Assembly: GCA_903827735.1 (NCBI GenBank)
Contig: CAIKJM010000253.1
Span: 1-8,656 of the forward strand
DNA length: 8,656 nucleotides
DNA from: an uncultured Rhodanobacter sp.
GTDB lineage: Bacteria > Pseudomonadota > Gammaproteobacteria > Xanthomonadales > Rhodanobacteraceae
Reading direction: 5' to 3'
Positions 1 to 5,200 of the stretch are shown here, in pieces; within the stretch, counting starts at the first letter, position 1, and every line of letters begins with the position of its first letter. The position numbers were made by a program, and so were the translations under genes. The notes below the pieces were generated by a model, which saw only the letters and a list, made by a program, of their open reading frames with translations, did no database searches and had not been told where the DNA came from.

Positions 1-204
1 CGCGAAAACCAGCAACGACGTAAAGCGCTCAAACATCTTAAAAGCGTGGGTCCTAACCTGTTTCATAAGGGGCAATGCAGGGCACTGGGTGATGCCTACT
101 TCGCCTCAATGTGCCCAGCTGGCATGACTGTCGTAACTACGAATGCCTCTGATCATCTGCCTTTATGTGTAGCACTTGGTAAGCCGTTGGCGTCACCAGA
201 TTGA
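1..204 (+). CDS. 3' end of a PIN-like domain protein (partial)
   Basis: The frame starting at base 1 is open for 67 codons and stops with TGA at 202-204; the start lies outside the window. The visible C-terminus contains LGDAYFASMCPAG followed by MTVVTTNASDH and a final LPLCVALGK. This acidic helix, then a hydrophobic strand ending in TTN, then an acidic residue, resembles the end of PIN-like nuclease domains, in which an Asp in a (G)DA helix and a later Asp after VT-x-N complete the metal site. The family assignment is from pattern only. If correct, the protein could be the toxin of a VapBC-like module or a stand-alone RNase, but the partner gene and the N-terminal half cannot be seen. No gene follows it directly, and a repeat motif begins about 20 bases after its stop. 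Confidence 0.6.
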   Translation, partial: RENQQRRKALKHLKSVGPNLFHKGQCRALGDAYFASMCPAGMTVVTTNASDHLPLCVALGKPLASPD

Positions 205-541
205 TACTATTCAGAAGAAGTGGCTCAGAGCTCCTTATTAGTTAGGTTTTTTGTGCGCGAGAAAACGGGACGGAGGGAGCCAATTTAGTGGCAACGAGAA
301 CCGACTTGGTCACTGTTGCACCATCCAGCTTACAAGCCTCTGATTCACCTGCGTAGCGGAAAACAAGCTCGCGAAGGCAAGGTGTTTGGGTCTGCATTGC
401 TCCGGGATCACTGCGAATTATTCGTCACCATATCACCCATGACATTCCCATCTTTGCAACTTCCACCAGCTTGCCCTCTGACAGCAAATCCATCGGGCTC
501 AGTAAAAAAGCACGATGGCGTGAATGTGCCCTTTTCGCATA
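205..541. other. Gene-free stretch with one repeat-motif copy
   Basis: No convincing gene is seen in these 337 bases. The open frames on both strands have no family resemblance, no ribosome binding site and unlikely composition. The stretch holds one copy of the 12-mer TCAGAGCTCCTT (225-236), which recurs beside the lipase gene at 2348-2359. It also has a six-base inverted pair TGGCTC (221-226) and GAGCCA (277-282) enclosing a T-run at 247-252. Whether that pair terminates the preceding gene is unclear because the spacer is about 50 bases. Confidence 0.5.
225..236 (+). repeat. TCAGAGCTCCTT repeat copy 1
   Basis: This 12-base motif is identical to 2348-2359, which lies just past the lipase gene stop codon. 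The second copy is preceded by GGG, giving GGGTCAGAGCTCC, the same GGGTCA core seen in the other repeat ends of this window. The first copy is preceded by GGC instead. It is probably a degraded end of a Y1/RAYT-type mobile element. Confidence 0.45.
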
Positions 542-574
542 TGTCTGAAACGGGGTCAGGTTCACTTTCAGACA
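542..574. repeat. Hairpin at the left end of the Y1/RAYT-like element
   Basis: TGTCTGAAA (542-550) and TTTCAGACA (566-574) form a perfect 9-bp stem. The 15-base loop contains GGGGTCAGGTTCA. Y1 transposases recognise end hairpins in single-stranded DNA, so this could be a transposase binding site; that role is inference. Confidence 0.6.
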
Positions 575-657
575 AGCAAGAGGGCCGACGCTAACAAAAC
601 TAAACTCAGTGATCGTCGGCGCTATTGAGAATAAGTGCCCACGCCGACCCTCAGACG

Positions 658-735
658 ATGCCCAGACAACCACGACTCGACCTGCCCGGCACGCTTCGCC
701 GGCATCCGACCCACATATCGACCATCCCGCAATAA
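658..735 (+). pseudogene. Y1/RAYT transposase, N-terminal remnant
   Basis: From ATG 658 the frame reads MPRQPRLDLPGTLRR and stops with TAA at 733-735 after 25 codons. The opening (M-x-R-Q-P-R-L-D-L-P-G-T-L) is the characteristic N-terminus of Y1_Tnp/RAYT transposases, which normally continue into a His-His/VxRG segment and run for roughly 200 residues or more. Here the match ends after PGTL, and the catalytic HUH motif and tyrosine are missing. The right-end repeat begins 10 bases after the stop, so the body was lost by internal deletion. The start is fixed by the family motif. The fragment is not expected to be active. Confidence 0.7.
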
Positions 736-745
736 GTCAAACGAC

Positions 746-766
746 TGTAAATGAGCTTGACCCCAT
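746..766 (-). repeat. 21-bp GGGGTCA repeat, inverted copy
   Basis: Read on the minus strand this 21-mer matches 1771-1791 on the plus strand at 19 of 21 positions. It doubles as the right end of the deleted element. The two copies face each other across the YkgJ-type gene (850-1626). Confidence 0.6.
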
Positions 767-782
767 TTATTGTTTCATCCCT

Positions 783-796
783 AGTACTGCAGTACT
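783..796. repeat. Perfect 14-bp palindrome
   Basis: AGTACTGCAGTACT reads identically on both strands, and AGTACTGC is tandemly doubled at 783-798. It lies between the deleted element and the 3' end of the YkgJ-type gene. It could be a dyad binding site or a by-product of the doubled 8-mer; nothing in the sequence decides. Confidence 0.4.
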
Positions 797-849
797 GCGT
801 TGACTGGTAAGGCCGAGGTTTTGATCGAATATGGGCTGCGGAACTGACG

Positions 850-1626
850 CTATGCATCGTTTTCGGCTGGAGTATGGCCAGATGTCCATTCTGGAAGCCG
901 CTCATCGTCATGTAGAACGCTCGATAGGAATGTGTTCATTTCAAGAAAGTGCGGCGTTCCATTCGGATGTACTGCGTGATGGAAGGATTGGCGGACCAGA
1001 TCATCGAACGGGTAGGCGAACACCACTTCTTCGCCCGCATTCCGGCCCCGCCGCACACGGTCCTCGCAAGCCGCTATTGAGCATGAGCGATGCGTGCGGC
1101 AGTTGATGGGGCGCGCTGCGTAAAGCGTACATAGGCCCTGTTCGCCCAGCAGCCCACATCGTGAATCAGGTCCGGATTTTCCGAGTGAAGGAAGTCGTTG
1201 GGCTATCTCTGCCTTTTCAGGCTCCGTGAGCTCGAGCAGTGCCCTCGCAATAACAGCAGCCTCCTGCACACTCAAAACAATACGCATATGTGTGCAACAT
1301 GCGATGCATCCGCCATCGTCCGGGCATGCTGGCTTGGGATAACGGTTGCTGCTTAGCTCATTCTTGACGATGGTATCGGCAAGGCTAAACAGGGTATGTA
1401 TCCCATCCAGCGGATCATCGTTGGACCCGCTGTCTCCATCGGGATTAGTGGCGAGGTGCGCGACTATCCTCTGCGCTCGTTCCTCAAGCAATGGCCTGTA
1501 TCGACGCATGCCTTCGTCGGATACGCATCGCTCCTCAAGTACTGCATTGACGATTTTGGCTGCGAGTTGATCCGATGCGTCTTTCATCTGCGATGGATAG
1601 CCGATCTTTATCTTTTCCATTTTCAC
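850..1626 (-). CDS. YkgJ-family cysteine cluster protein
   Basis: This 258-residue protein carries the cysteine cluster of the YkgJ/CxxCxxCC family (UPF0153), thought to bind zinc or an iron-sulfur cluster; its biochemical role is not established. Visible ligands are C101, C107, C110 and C111 (C-x5-C-x2-C-C), then C157, C166, C176, C182 and C187 within CGLLGEQGLCTLYAARPINC, which matches the family's C-x-L…G-x-C-x-[IV]-Y-x-x-R-P-x-x-C block. Residues 1-100 are an extra N-terminal region with no recognised domain and no signal peptide or membrane segment, so it is probably cytoplasmic. The start is GTG at 1626 or ATG at 1620; neither has a clear ribosome binding site. The gene stands alone, flanked by inverted repeat copies at 746-766 and 1771-1791, which suggests it arrived with, or was bracketed by, mobile sequence. 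Confidence 0.85.
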   Translation of the reverse strand: MKMEKIKIGYPSQMKDASDQLAAKIVNAVLEERCVSDEGMRRYRPLLEERAQRIVAHLATNPDGDSGSNDDPLDGIHTLFSLADTIVKNELSSNRYPKPACPDDGGCIACCTHMRIVLSVQEAAVIARALLELTEPEKAEIAQRLPSLGKSGPDSRCGLLGEQGLCTLYAARPINCRTHRSCSIAACEDRVRRGRNAGEEVVFAYPFDDLVRQSFHHAVHPNGTPHFLEMNTFLSSVLHDDERLPEWTSGHTPAENDA

Positions 1627-1698
1627 ACTTGTGGCCAGTTATGGAAAATCGACATTCCTTCGATGCCCCTGTTGCAGGTCAGTAACGCCAATAGGGTG

Positions 1699-1748
1699 CC
1701 AGCAAACGAGACGCCCGGCGATTTCTCACCAGGTGTTTCGTTTGCTGG
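1699..1748. repeat. Strong 17-bp hairpin
   Basis: CCAGCAAACGAGACGCC (1699-1715) pairs with GGTGTTTCGTTTGCTGG (1732-1748) over 17 positions; 15 are Watson-Crick pairs and two are G-T pairs. The loop is 16 bases. It lies upstream of the minus-strand YkgJ-type gene and 22 bases from a GGGGTCA repeat. There is no T-run on either side, so it does not look like an ordinary terminator. It may be a transposon-end hairpin or a structured leader. Confidence 0.65.
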
Positions 1749-1770
1749 GTGGATGGGGTAGAAGTCAAAA

Positions 1771-1791
1771 ATGGGGTCAGGTTCATTTACA
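1771..1791 (+). repeat. 21-bp GGGGTCA repeat, direct copy
   Basis: It contains the same GGGGTCAGGTTCA 13-mer as 552-564 and matches the reverse strand of 746-766 at 19 of 21 positions. No transposase fragment is recognised next to it, so it is a solo end. It is a probable Y1/RAYT element relic. Confidence 0.6.
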
Positions 1792-1862
1792 GCTGTTTGA
1801 AATTTCGAGCGCGGTTAGACGGCCGGGCCTTAAATCTCCCTACGTTGGCGGAAATTGAAGCC

Positions 1863-1882
1863 GGTCGCCTGGCCGGGTGACC
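1863..1882. repeat. Short hairpin upstream of the small lipoprotein
   Basis: GGTCGCC (1863-1869) pairs with GGTGACC (1876-1882), with one G-T pair and a six-base loop. No T-run follows. It sits about 45 bases before the putative -10 box of the small lipoprotein gene; its function is unknown. Confidence 0.35.
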
Positions 1883-1927
1883 AAGCTTCATCGCACGGCG
1901 TTTGATCCTTCCATCACCGCCTTTCAC

Positions 1928-1933
1928 TATGAT
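1928..1933 (+). promoter_or_regulatory. Possible -10 box of the small lipoprotein gene
   Basis: TATGAT matches the sigma-70 -10 consensus at five of six positions and lies 30 bases before the ATG at 1964. No good -35 box is seen at the usual 16-18 base distance; TTGATC occurs with a 20-base spacer, which is too long. The call is therefore weak. Confidence 0.3.
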
Positions 1934-1963
1934 CAACGCACCACCCACCCAGAGAGAATCGTC

Positions 1964-2113
1964 ATGAAAAACCTTCGCGTAGGCATTTTCCTCATCCTCT
2001 GCGGCCTTTCTCTGGCGGTTTTGAGTGGCTGCGTAGAGGACGCCAGGACTGGGCTGGTCTGCCCGCCGGGCACGCATCCAGGCCCGCATGGACACAAGTG
2101 TTTCCCGGACTGA
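1964..2113 (+). CDS. Tiny Cys/His-rich lipoprotein
   Basis: This 49-residue protein has a complete lipoprotein signal: MKNLR, a hydrophobic stretch, then the lipobox L-S-G-C with lipidated Cys23. The mature part is only 27 residues (CVEDARTGLVC, then PPGTHPGPHGHKCFPD). It holds two further cysteines (C33, C46) and three histidines (H38, H42, H44), spaced as if to bind a metal or form a disulfide. The residue after Cys23 is Val, not Asp, so outer-membrane sorting is expected. The ATG at 1964 is preferred over an upstream start at 1877 because it begins the signal peptide directly and has a purine-rich GAGAGA about seven bases upstream. No family is recognised. It stands alone between repeat relics, and the metal-binding idea is inference. 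Confidence 0.65.
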   Translation: MKNLRVGIFLILCGLSLAVLSGCVEDARTGLVCPPGTHPGPHGHKCFPD

Positions 2114-2212
2114 CACTCACCTCGAGTCGATTGAAGCGCCCTTCGCCAGTCATTCGACTTTGGCCAGCGCGGAAACCTTGTCGCTCGCATTTGCTGGATT
2201 ATTGCGAAACTC

Positions 2213-2270
2213 AAGAAGGGGTCAAAGATATTTTTTGCTGCTCAAGAAAGTGTTTTCGACCCTTTTTCTT
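2213..2270. repeat. GGGTC-cored imperfect inverted repeat
   Basis: The left arm AAGAAGGGGTCAAAGAT (2213-2229) is an imperfect reverse complement of TGTTTTCGACCCTTTTTCTT (2251-2270), with GGGTC conserved in both arms. The GGGGTCA start is the same core as the other repeat ends in the window. It looks like a miniature element or two facing solo ends. It lies downstream of both the small lipoprotein and the lipase gene and might end transcription of either, but that is not shown. Confidence 0.5.
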
Positions 2271-2316
2271 CGCCGCAGTCATGCCGGATTCAAAACCTCG
2301 CCGCGACTCAGGCCGC

Positions 2317-2357
2317 GGAGCTCTCCATTAAGCATTAAGAAAGCGGGTCAGAGCTCC
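2317..2357. repeat. Inverted repeat just past the lipase stop codon
   Basis: GGAGCTCT (2317-2324) and AGAGCTCC (2350-2357) are perfect 8-bp inverted arms with a 25-base loop. The right arm lies within GGGTCAGAGCTCC (2345-2357), whose last 12-mer portion recurs at 225-236. In lipase transcription direction it starts 10 bases after the stop and could act as a 3' hairpin. No T-run follows, so a Rho-independent terminator is not supported. Confidence 0.45.
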
Positions 2358-2366
2358 TTGCTCGCT

Positions 2367-3815
2367 TCAACGGCCGATCGCTGGTCCATGCTGCTGAGGC
2401 TGCTGCACTTGCATCGCTTGTTGCACCTGCTGCTGCGCTTGCTGTTGCGACTGATTGACCTGCAGCATCGATTGGGTGTGTTGCTCGATCGGGGTATTCA
2501 CAGCTTGCGACGTGTCCACCGCACGGGCTACCTGCTGCGTGGGTGATCCGAGTGTTCCTTGGACAGCGAACGCGTTTGCTCCATCGGTGCTCAGCACCAC
2601 ATGATCGACCTTTGTCAGGCCGTTGGCTTTGGCTCCGACCGTGATGCCAGCTGCCAAATTCGAACTGTGCTGATCCGGTGTCCGGCCGAGCTGTGCGTCT
2701 AGCCGGTGCACCGCTCCAAGCGACTGTTGAAACAGCATGTAATCCGGATGCGCCGGATGATCGAGGAGCACCGGATAGGCTTTGTGTGCCAAGCCCACGG
2801 CACCTTCGATGCCGCGAGTGGCTGCGTTAACGGTGCCGTGATAATCCTCCACGGCTTTGTCTTTGAACACGCCAAGAAATTCACCCGTCTGTTTGACGTC
2901 GTTTTTTACGCGGCTGACCATGGCGCCTGTCGCATCCATGGTGGGCTTTTCAGCCTCATACTGGGTGTGCGCAAAATTGCGGGCGCTCATCACTTCTCCG
3001 CGGTACTCACCAATCATGTTGGCGTGTTCTTTGGCGAGCGCCTCATTTTGAGGCAGGATGATGGCGTTTCCAGTCACTTCATTGTGGGGCAGAAAATTGC
3101 CCATTTTGTGTGCGTCGATTTGAATGCTGCCCAAGATGGGCTCGTTCGGCAGCAGATCATTGAGCAACCGATTGTCGTGATAGCCGGCGGTCTTCAACGC
3201 CTGGATATCTTGCGGCACGGCATAGATGCGAACCTGGCCGAAGTGGGGACTGGCAGCGCTGACAAAGTCCGTCGCCCGCACATGATCGATGACCTGATTC
3301 CCACCCTCGGGAATGTTCAGGCCGCTCAAGCCCGCCGCGCCGAATGCATTGAACGTTTCGCCTTTCAAGTGATATTTGAAAGCGTTCATTTCCGCCTCCG
3401 TGCCACCGAGCGAATGTCCGGTCACCGTAATCGAAGGCGCGTACCCATATTGCTCGGCTTTTTGCGTCGCCTCCGCGATTACTTTTTTGGTGAAAGCGTC
3501 AGCGTCGGGACCTTGCGTGTTGACTCCTTGGAACGCCATTGAGACATCAGTTGTCAGCAAATCTTGCTTGAGCTCGCGGCTCATCTCAGTACCGCGATAA
3601 GCAATCACCGTCTCGTGAGTGCCTACCCGCTCGTAAGCCGTCGCTTGGAATCCCGTTTTTGGATCGTCTGCATGAGCAATCGGCTGATACAACTTTCCGT
3701 TGAGCTCAACTATTTTGTAAGAGAGCACGCGGCCATCGGGAGCTCGCTGATCAACCACGGGATCAACGTACACAGCATCGCTCAGCGCCGCATAGTCAGG
3801 GGTGCTGAGTGTCAT
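2367..3815 (-). CDS. X-T4SS lipase effector (class 3 lipase core with C-terminal XVIPCD)
   Basis: The protein has 482 residues. Residues 1-245 form an alpha/beta-hydrolase of the class 3 lipase type: the RGTE oxyanion strand (74-77), the nucleophile elbow G-H-S-L-G (133-137, Ser135), a likely catalytic Asp183 in RATDFVS, and His236 or His244 as the third residue. Residues about 246-350 are an uncharacterised helical linker. Residues about 352-452 match the XVIPCD: the HPDYMLF start, LGAVHRLDAQLGR, SSNLAAGITVGA, VDHVVLSTDG, FAVQG and a final VDTSQAVNTPIEQ segment, followed by a Gln-rich tail (453-476). XVIPCDs dock effectors to VirD4 of the Xanthomonadales bacterial-killing T4SS. There is no signal peptide, as expected. 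Start ATG 3815 has a strong AAGGAG eight bases upstream and overlaps the immunity gene stop (ATGA). The likely role is periplasmic phospholipid attack in rival cells. The lipid specificity is unknown. Confidence 0.93.
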   Translation of the reverse strand: MTLSTPDYAALSDAVYVDPVVDQRAPDGRVLSYKIVELNGKLYQPIAHADDPKTGFQATAYERVGTHETVIAYRGTEMSRELKQDLLTTDVSMAFQGVNTQGPDADAFTKKVIAEATQKAEQYGYAPSITVTGHSLGGTEAEMNAFKYHLKGETFNAFGAAGLSGLNIPEGGNQVIDHVRATDFVSAASPHFGQVRIYAVPQDIQALKTAGYHDNRLLNDLLPNEPILGSIQIDAHKMGNFLPHNEVTGNAIILPQNEALAKEHANMIGEYRGEVMSARNFAHTQYEAEKPTMDATGAMVSRVKNDVKQTGEFLGVFKDKAVEDYHGTVNAATRGIEGAVGLAHKAYPVLLDHPAHPDYMLFQQSLGAVHRLDAQLGRTPDQHSSNLAAGITVGAKANGLTKVDHVVLSTDGANAFAVQGTLGSPTQQVARAVDTSQAVNTPIEQHTQSMLQVNQSQQQAQQQVQQAMQVQQPQQHGPAIGR

Positions 3816-4402
3816 TGAAAGTGCTCCTTAGCCTCGAGCGTGACCGAGAACGGGTGGTCTTCGGGGCGAAGATGATTGTCGTCCTCGATGCCGGTGTCCA
3901 CACGTTCGGTACCTGCTTCGGCATAGGAAAGGCCCGAAAAATAAGTGGTCTGAGGTTTTTGCGCGGTGATGTTTTCCCAGGAAATGAACGGCGGCATCGT
4001 CAATTTGTTGTGCTGAAGATAAACGGAGACCGCTGTGAGTTTCCAGTGACATATACCTTTTTCGGAATAAGCCTCGTCCTTGATCAGGTCGGCGTAGAAC
4101 TCACCTTTGTAAGTGTTCTCACCCACTTTTGTGAGTGTGATCGGGACAGTCTTGTCGGGCGGATTGGTCGCACCACTACCAGGCAAAGTTGGTACGCAAA
4201 AGCGGTCCGTCACGTCGTATTGCGCAATCGTCTGCATCGAATCAAAAGGCCCAGGCGCATCCTTGATGGTGACCGTCAGCTCATAGCGCTTGGTCGGATG
4301 CGGGTTGAACTTGATGACGGGAGGATTCATGGTCGATGAGCCGCAAGCAGAGGTGATGAAGGTGGCCGACAAAATCAGGCACGCTAAGAGTGGTTTCGTC
4401 AT
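3812..4402 (-). CDS. Cognate immunity lipoprotein of the XVIPCD lipase (putative X-Tfi)
   Basis: The protein has 196 residues with a lipoprotein signal peptide ending in the lipobox T-S-A-C (lipidated Cys20). Gly21 and Ser22 follow, so it is not retained by the Asp+2 rule and should reach the outer membrane's periplasmic face. The mature domain has no enzyme motif. Recognisable blocks are YELTVTIKDAPGPFD (about 40-54), the CVPTLPGSG loop, TYKGEFYADLIKDE and GICHWKL, with two mature cysteines that could pair. This resembles, from memory, lipoproteins that accompany XVIPCD lipases, whose known job is to bind and neutralise the toxin in the periplasm. The stop codon overlaps the effector's start by four bases, so the two are translationally coupled, with immunity made first. 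ATG 4402 has only a weak GAGA upstream. Confidence 0.9.
   Translation of the reverse strand: MTKPLLACLILSATFITSACGSSTMNPPVIKFNPHPTKRYELTVTIKDAPGPFDSMQTIAQYDVTDRFCVPTLPGSGATNPPDKTVPITLTKVGENTYKGEFYADLIKDEAYSEKGICHWKLTAVSVYLQHNKLTMPPFISWENITAQKPQTTYFSGLSYAEAGTERVDTGIEDDNHLRPEDHPFSVTLEAKEHFQ
3824..3829 (-). promoter_or_regulatory. Ribosome binding site of the lipase effector
   Basis: AAGGAG on the minus strand lies eight bases upstream of the effector ATG at 3815, inside the last codons of the immunity gene. It fixes the effector start and gives it a better initiation signal than the immunity gene has. Confidence 0.75.
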
Positions 4403-5002
4403 AGGTGTTTCTCAGACGCGAACGCGCTGAAGGCGCCCACGGTTGGTAGGCGCGAAAGTCCAGGAAGGGTAGCTGTGGCCAGACGCCCAGCGCCTCGTGC
4501 CCGCGAGGCTTGCTTGTCTGCGTTTCGCCCATGGGATGGGATCGACGTGATGCATGTCACCATCACCGTGCTCCGTGCGTCGGTATCTCGAGTGTAACCC
4601 TATCGCGGGCCGGTAAAAAACCAAGGGCTGCACATCGAGAAATATCCGCAAGCGAAGCGTGCTGAAAGCTAAGGTCCATGGCTGAGGCGAGGTGATCACG
4701 GCCATGGTGCTTTTTACCAATAGGCGAGGGAGATAGATCGCAGGTCAGGTATGGGTAGAGGCGTTGCTCGTGCCCGCTTGTGCTCAACGAGCGTAACGCG
4801 ATGCCTGGCATGCTCCGCGCGACGCGTAGTCCTAGGCCTACAAGCAGCCACTGCGCTCCCTGATACTCGACGCTCTTGCCGTGGCGCAAGCTTCAGTAGC
4901 TCCGCGTATTCGGCCTGGAATGAAAGCGTTTGGTAGTGGCGGATGCGGCAACGTCAGAAAGCGCTGACAACCGGGCTAATTCTTTCCGATGCGGGATGCC
5001 TC
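4403..5002. other. Long intergenic region upstream of the immunity-effector operon
   Basis: No convincing gene is seen in these 600 bases; open frames on both strands lack family resemblance and ribosome binding sites. For the minus-strand operon, TACACT (4596-4591) with TTTTAC 16 bases upstream (4618-4613) is a weak sigma-70-like promoter that would leave a leader of about 185 bases. The leader contains a 6-bp hairpin, GCCTCG (4492-4497) with CGAGGC (4504-4509). Further out are CCATGGC (4676-4682) and GCCATGG (4701-4707) enclosing the palindrome GTGATCAC (4692-4699), followed by five T (4711-4715). GGTAAAAA (4612-4619) and TTTTTACC (4711-4718) are also inverted copies. ATGCCTGGCAT (4801-4811) is an 11-base palindrome. 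Confidence 0.5.
4676..4715 (+). repeat. Nested palindrome followed by a T-run
   Basis: The 7-bp arms CCATGGC and GCCATGG enclose an 18-base loop that itself holds the perfect palindrome GTGATCAC (4692-4699). Five T follow three bases after the right arm, so on the plus strand it could be a weak terminator, although no plus-strand gene is seen before it. Alternatively it is a regulatory dyad of the minus-strand immunity-effector operon. Confidence 0.35.
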
Positions 5003-5194
5003 ATGCTTGAGATCCGACCAGCACGTAAAGGCTTCATCGTGTTCGATACCGATGAACAGGAACCCATCATGCGATTCGACAATCGGGCCGACGCCACCGA
5101 CCTGGTGGCGGAGCTGTTGATGGCCGAATCACGTGAACAACTGCAGGCGTGGCAGTCGCCCCAGGAGCGAAAGAAGTTCTATCTCGTGCGCTAG
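5003..5194 (+). CDS. Small conserved-looking protein of unknown function
   Basis: The protein has 63 residues if translation starts at ATG 5003, which has GGGA about six bases upstream; an upstream in-frame ATG at 4943 would add 20 residues with no better signal. The sequence reads as a short strand (LEIRPARKGFIVFD), a turn (TDEQEP), a second strand (IMRFDN) and then a helix (RADATDLVAELLMAE). This beta-beta-alpha pattern, in which a residue run is 'coloured' by a strand followed by an Ala-rich helix, is similar to short DUF2188-like proteins, but the match is not firm. There is no signal peptide, membrane segment or cysteine pair. The gene converges on the response regulator, with six bases between the two stop codons. 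Confidence 0.6.
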   Translation: MLEIRPARKGFIVFDTDEQEPIMRFDNRADATDLVAELLMAESREQLQAWQSPQERKKFYLVR

Positions 5195-5200
5195 GCGATT

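Larger units (their letters stand above)
542..766 (+). mobile_element. Internally deleted Y1/RAYT-like transposable element
   Basis: The left end carries GGGGTCAGGTTCA (552-564) and the right end carries the inverted counterpart TGAGCTTGACCCC (752-764), which differs at two of 13 bases. Between them is the start of a Y1-type transposase gene (658-735), cut off after about 13 recognisable codons. The left motif sits in the loop of a perfect 9-bp hairpin. A second stem upstream of the transposase start pairs GCCGACG (584-590) with CGTCGGC (614-620), and CGCCGAC recurs at 642-648. The element is therefore a 225-bp MITE-like derivative that can no longer move on its own. Assignment to the REP-associated tyrosine transposase group rests on the protein fragment and on recalled similarity of the end motif, not on a search. 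Confidence 0.6.

Noticed and set aside
316..673. Open frames of 82 and 92 codons on opposite strands
   Set aside because: No ribosome binding site and no family pattern; both run across the element's hairpin end.
1699..1748. Integron attC site or Rho-independent terminator
   Set aside because: The attC core sites are absent and no T-run follows either arm.
2706..3542. A 278-codon open frame on the plus strand
   Set aside because: It is antisense to the lipase effector, whose reading frame has clear domains and a strong ribosome binding site. The plus-strand product has no family resemblance.
3809..4339. A 176-codon plus-strand open frame
   Set aside because: It is antisense to the immunity lipoprotein, which has a proper signal peptide and operon context.
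4412..4936. Several 60-110-codon open frames on both strands upstream of the immunity gene
   Set aside because: They overlap each other, have no initiation signals and read as random translation of GC-rich DNA.
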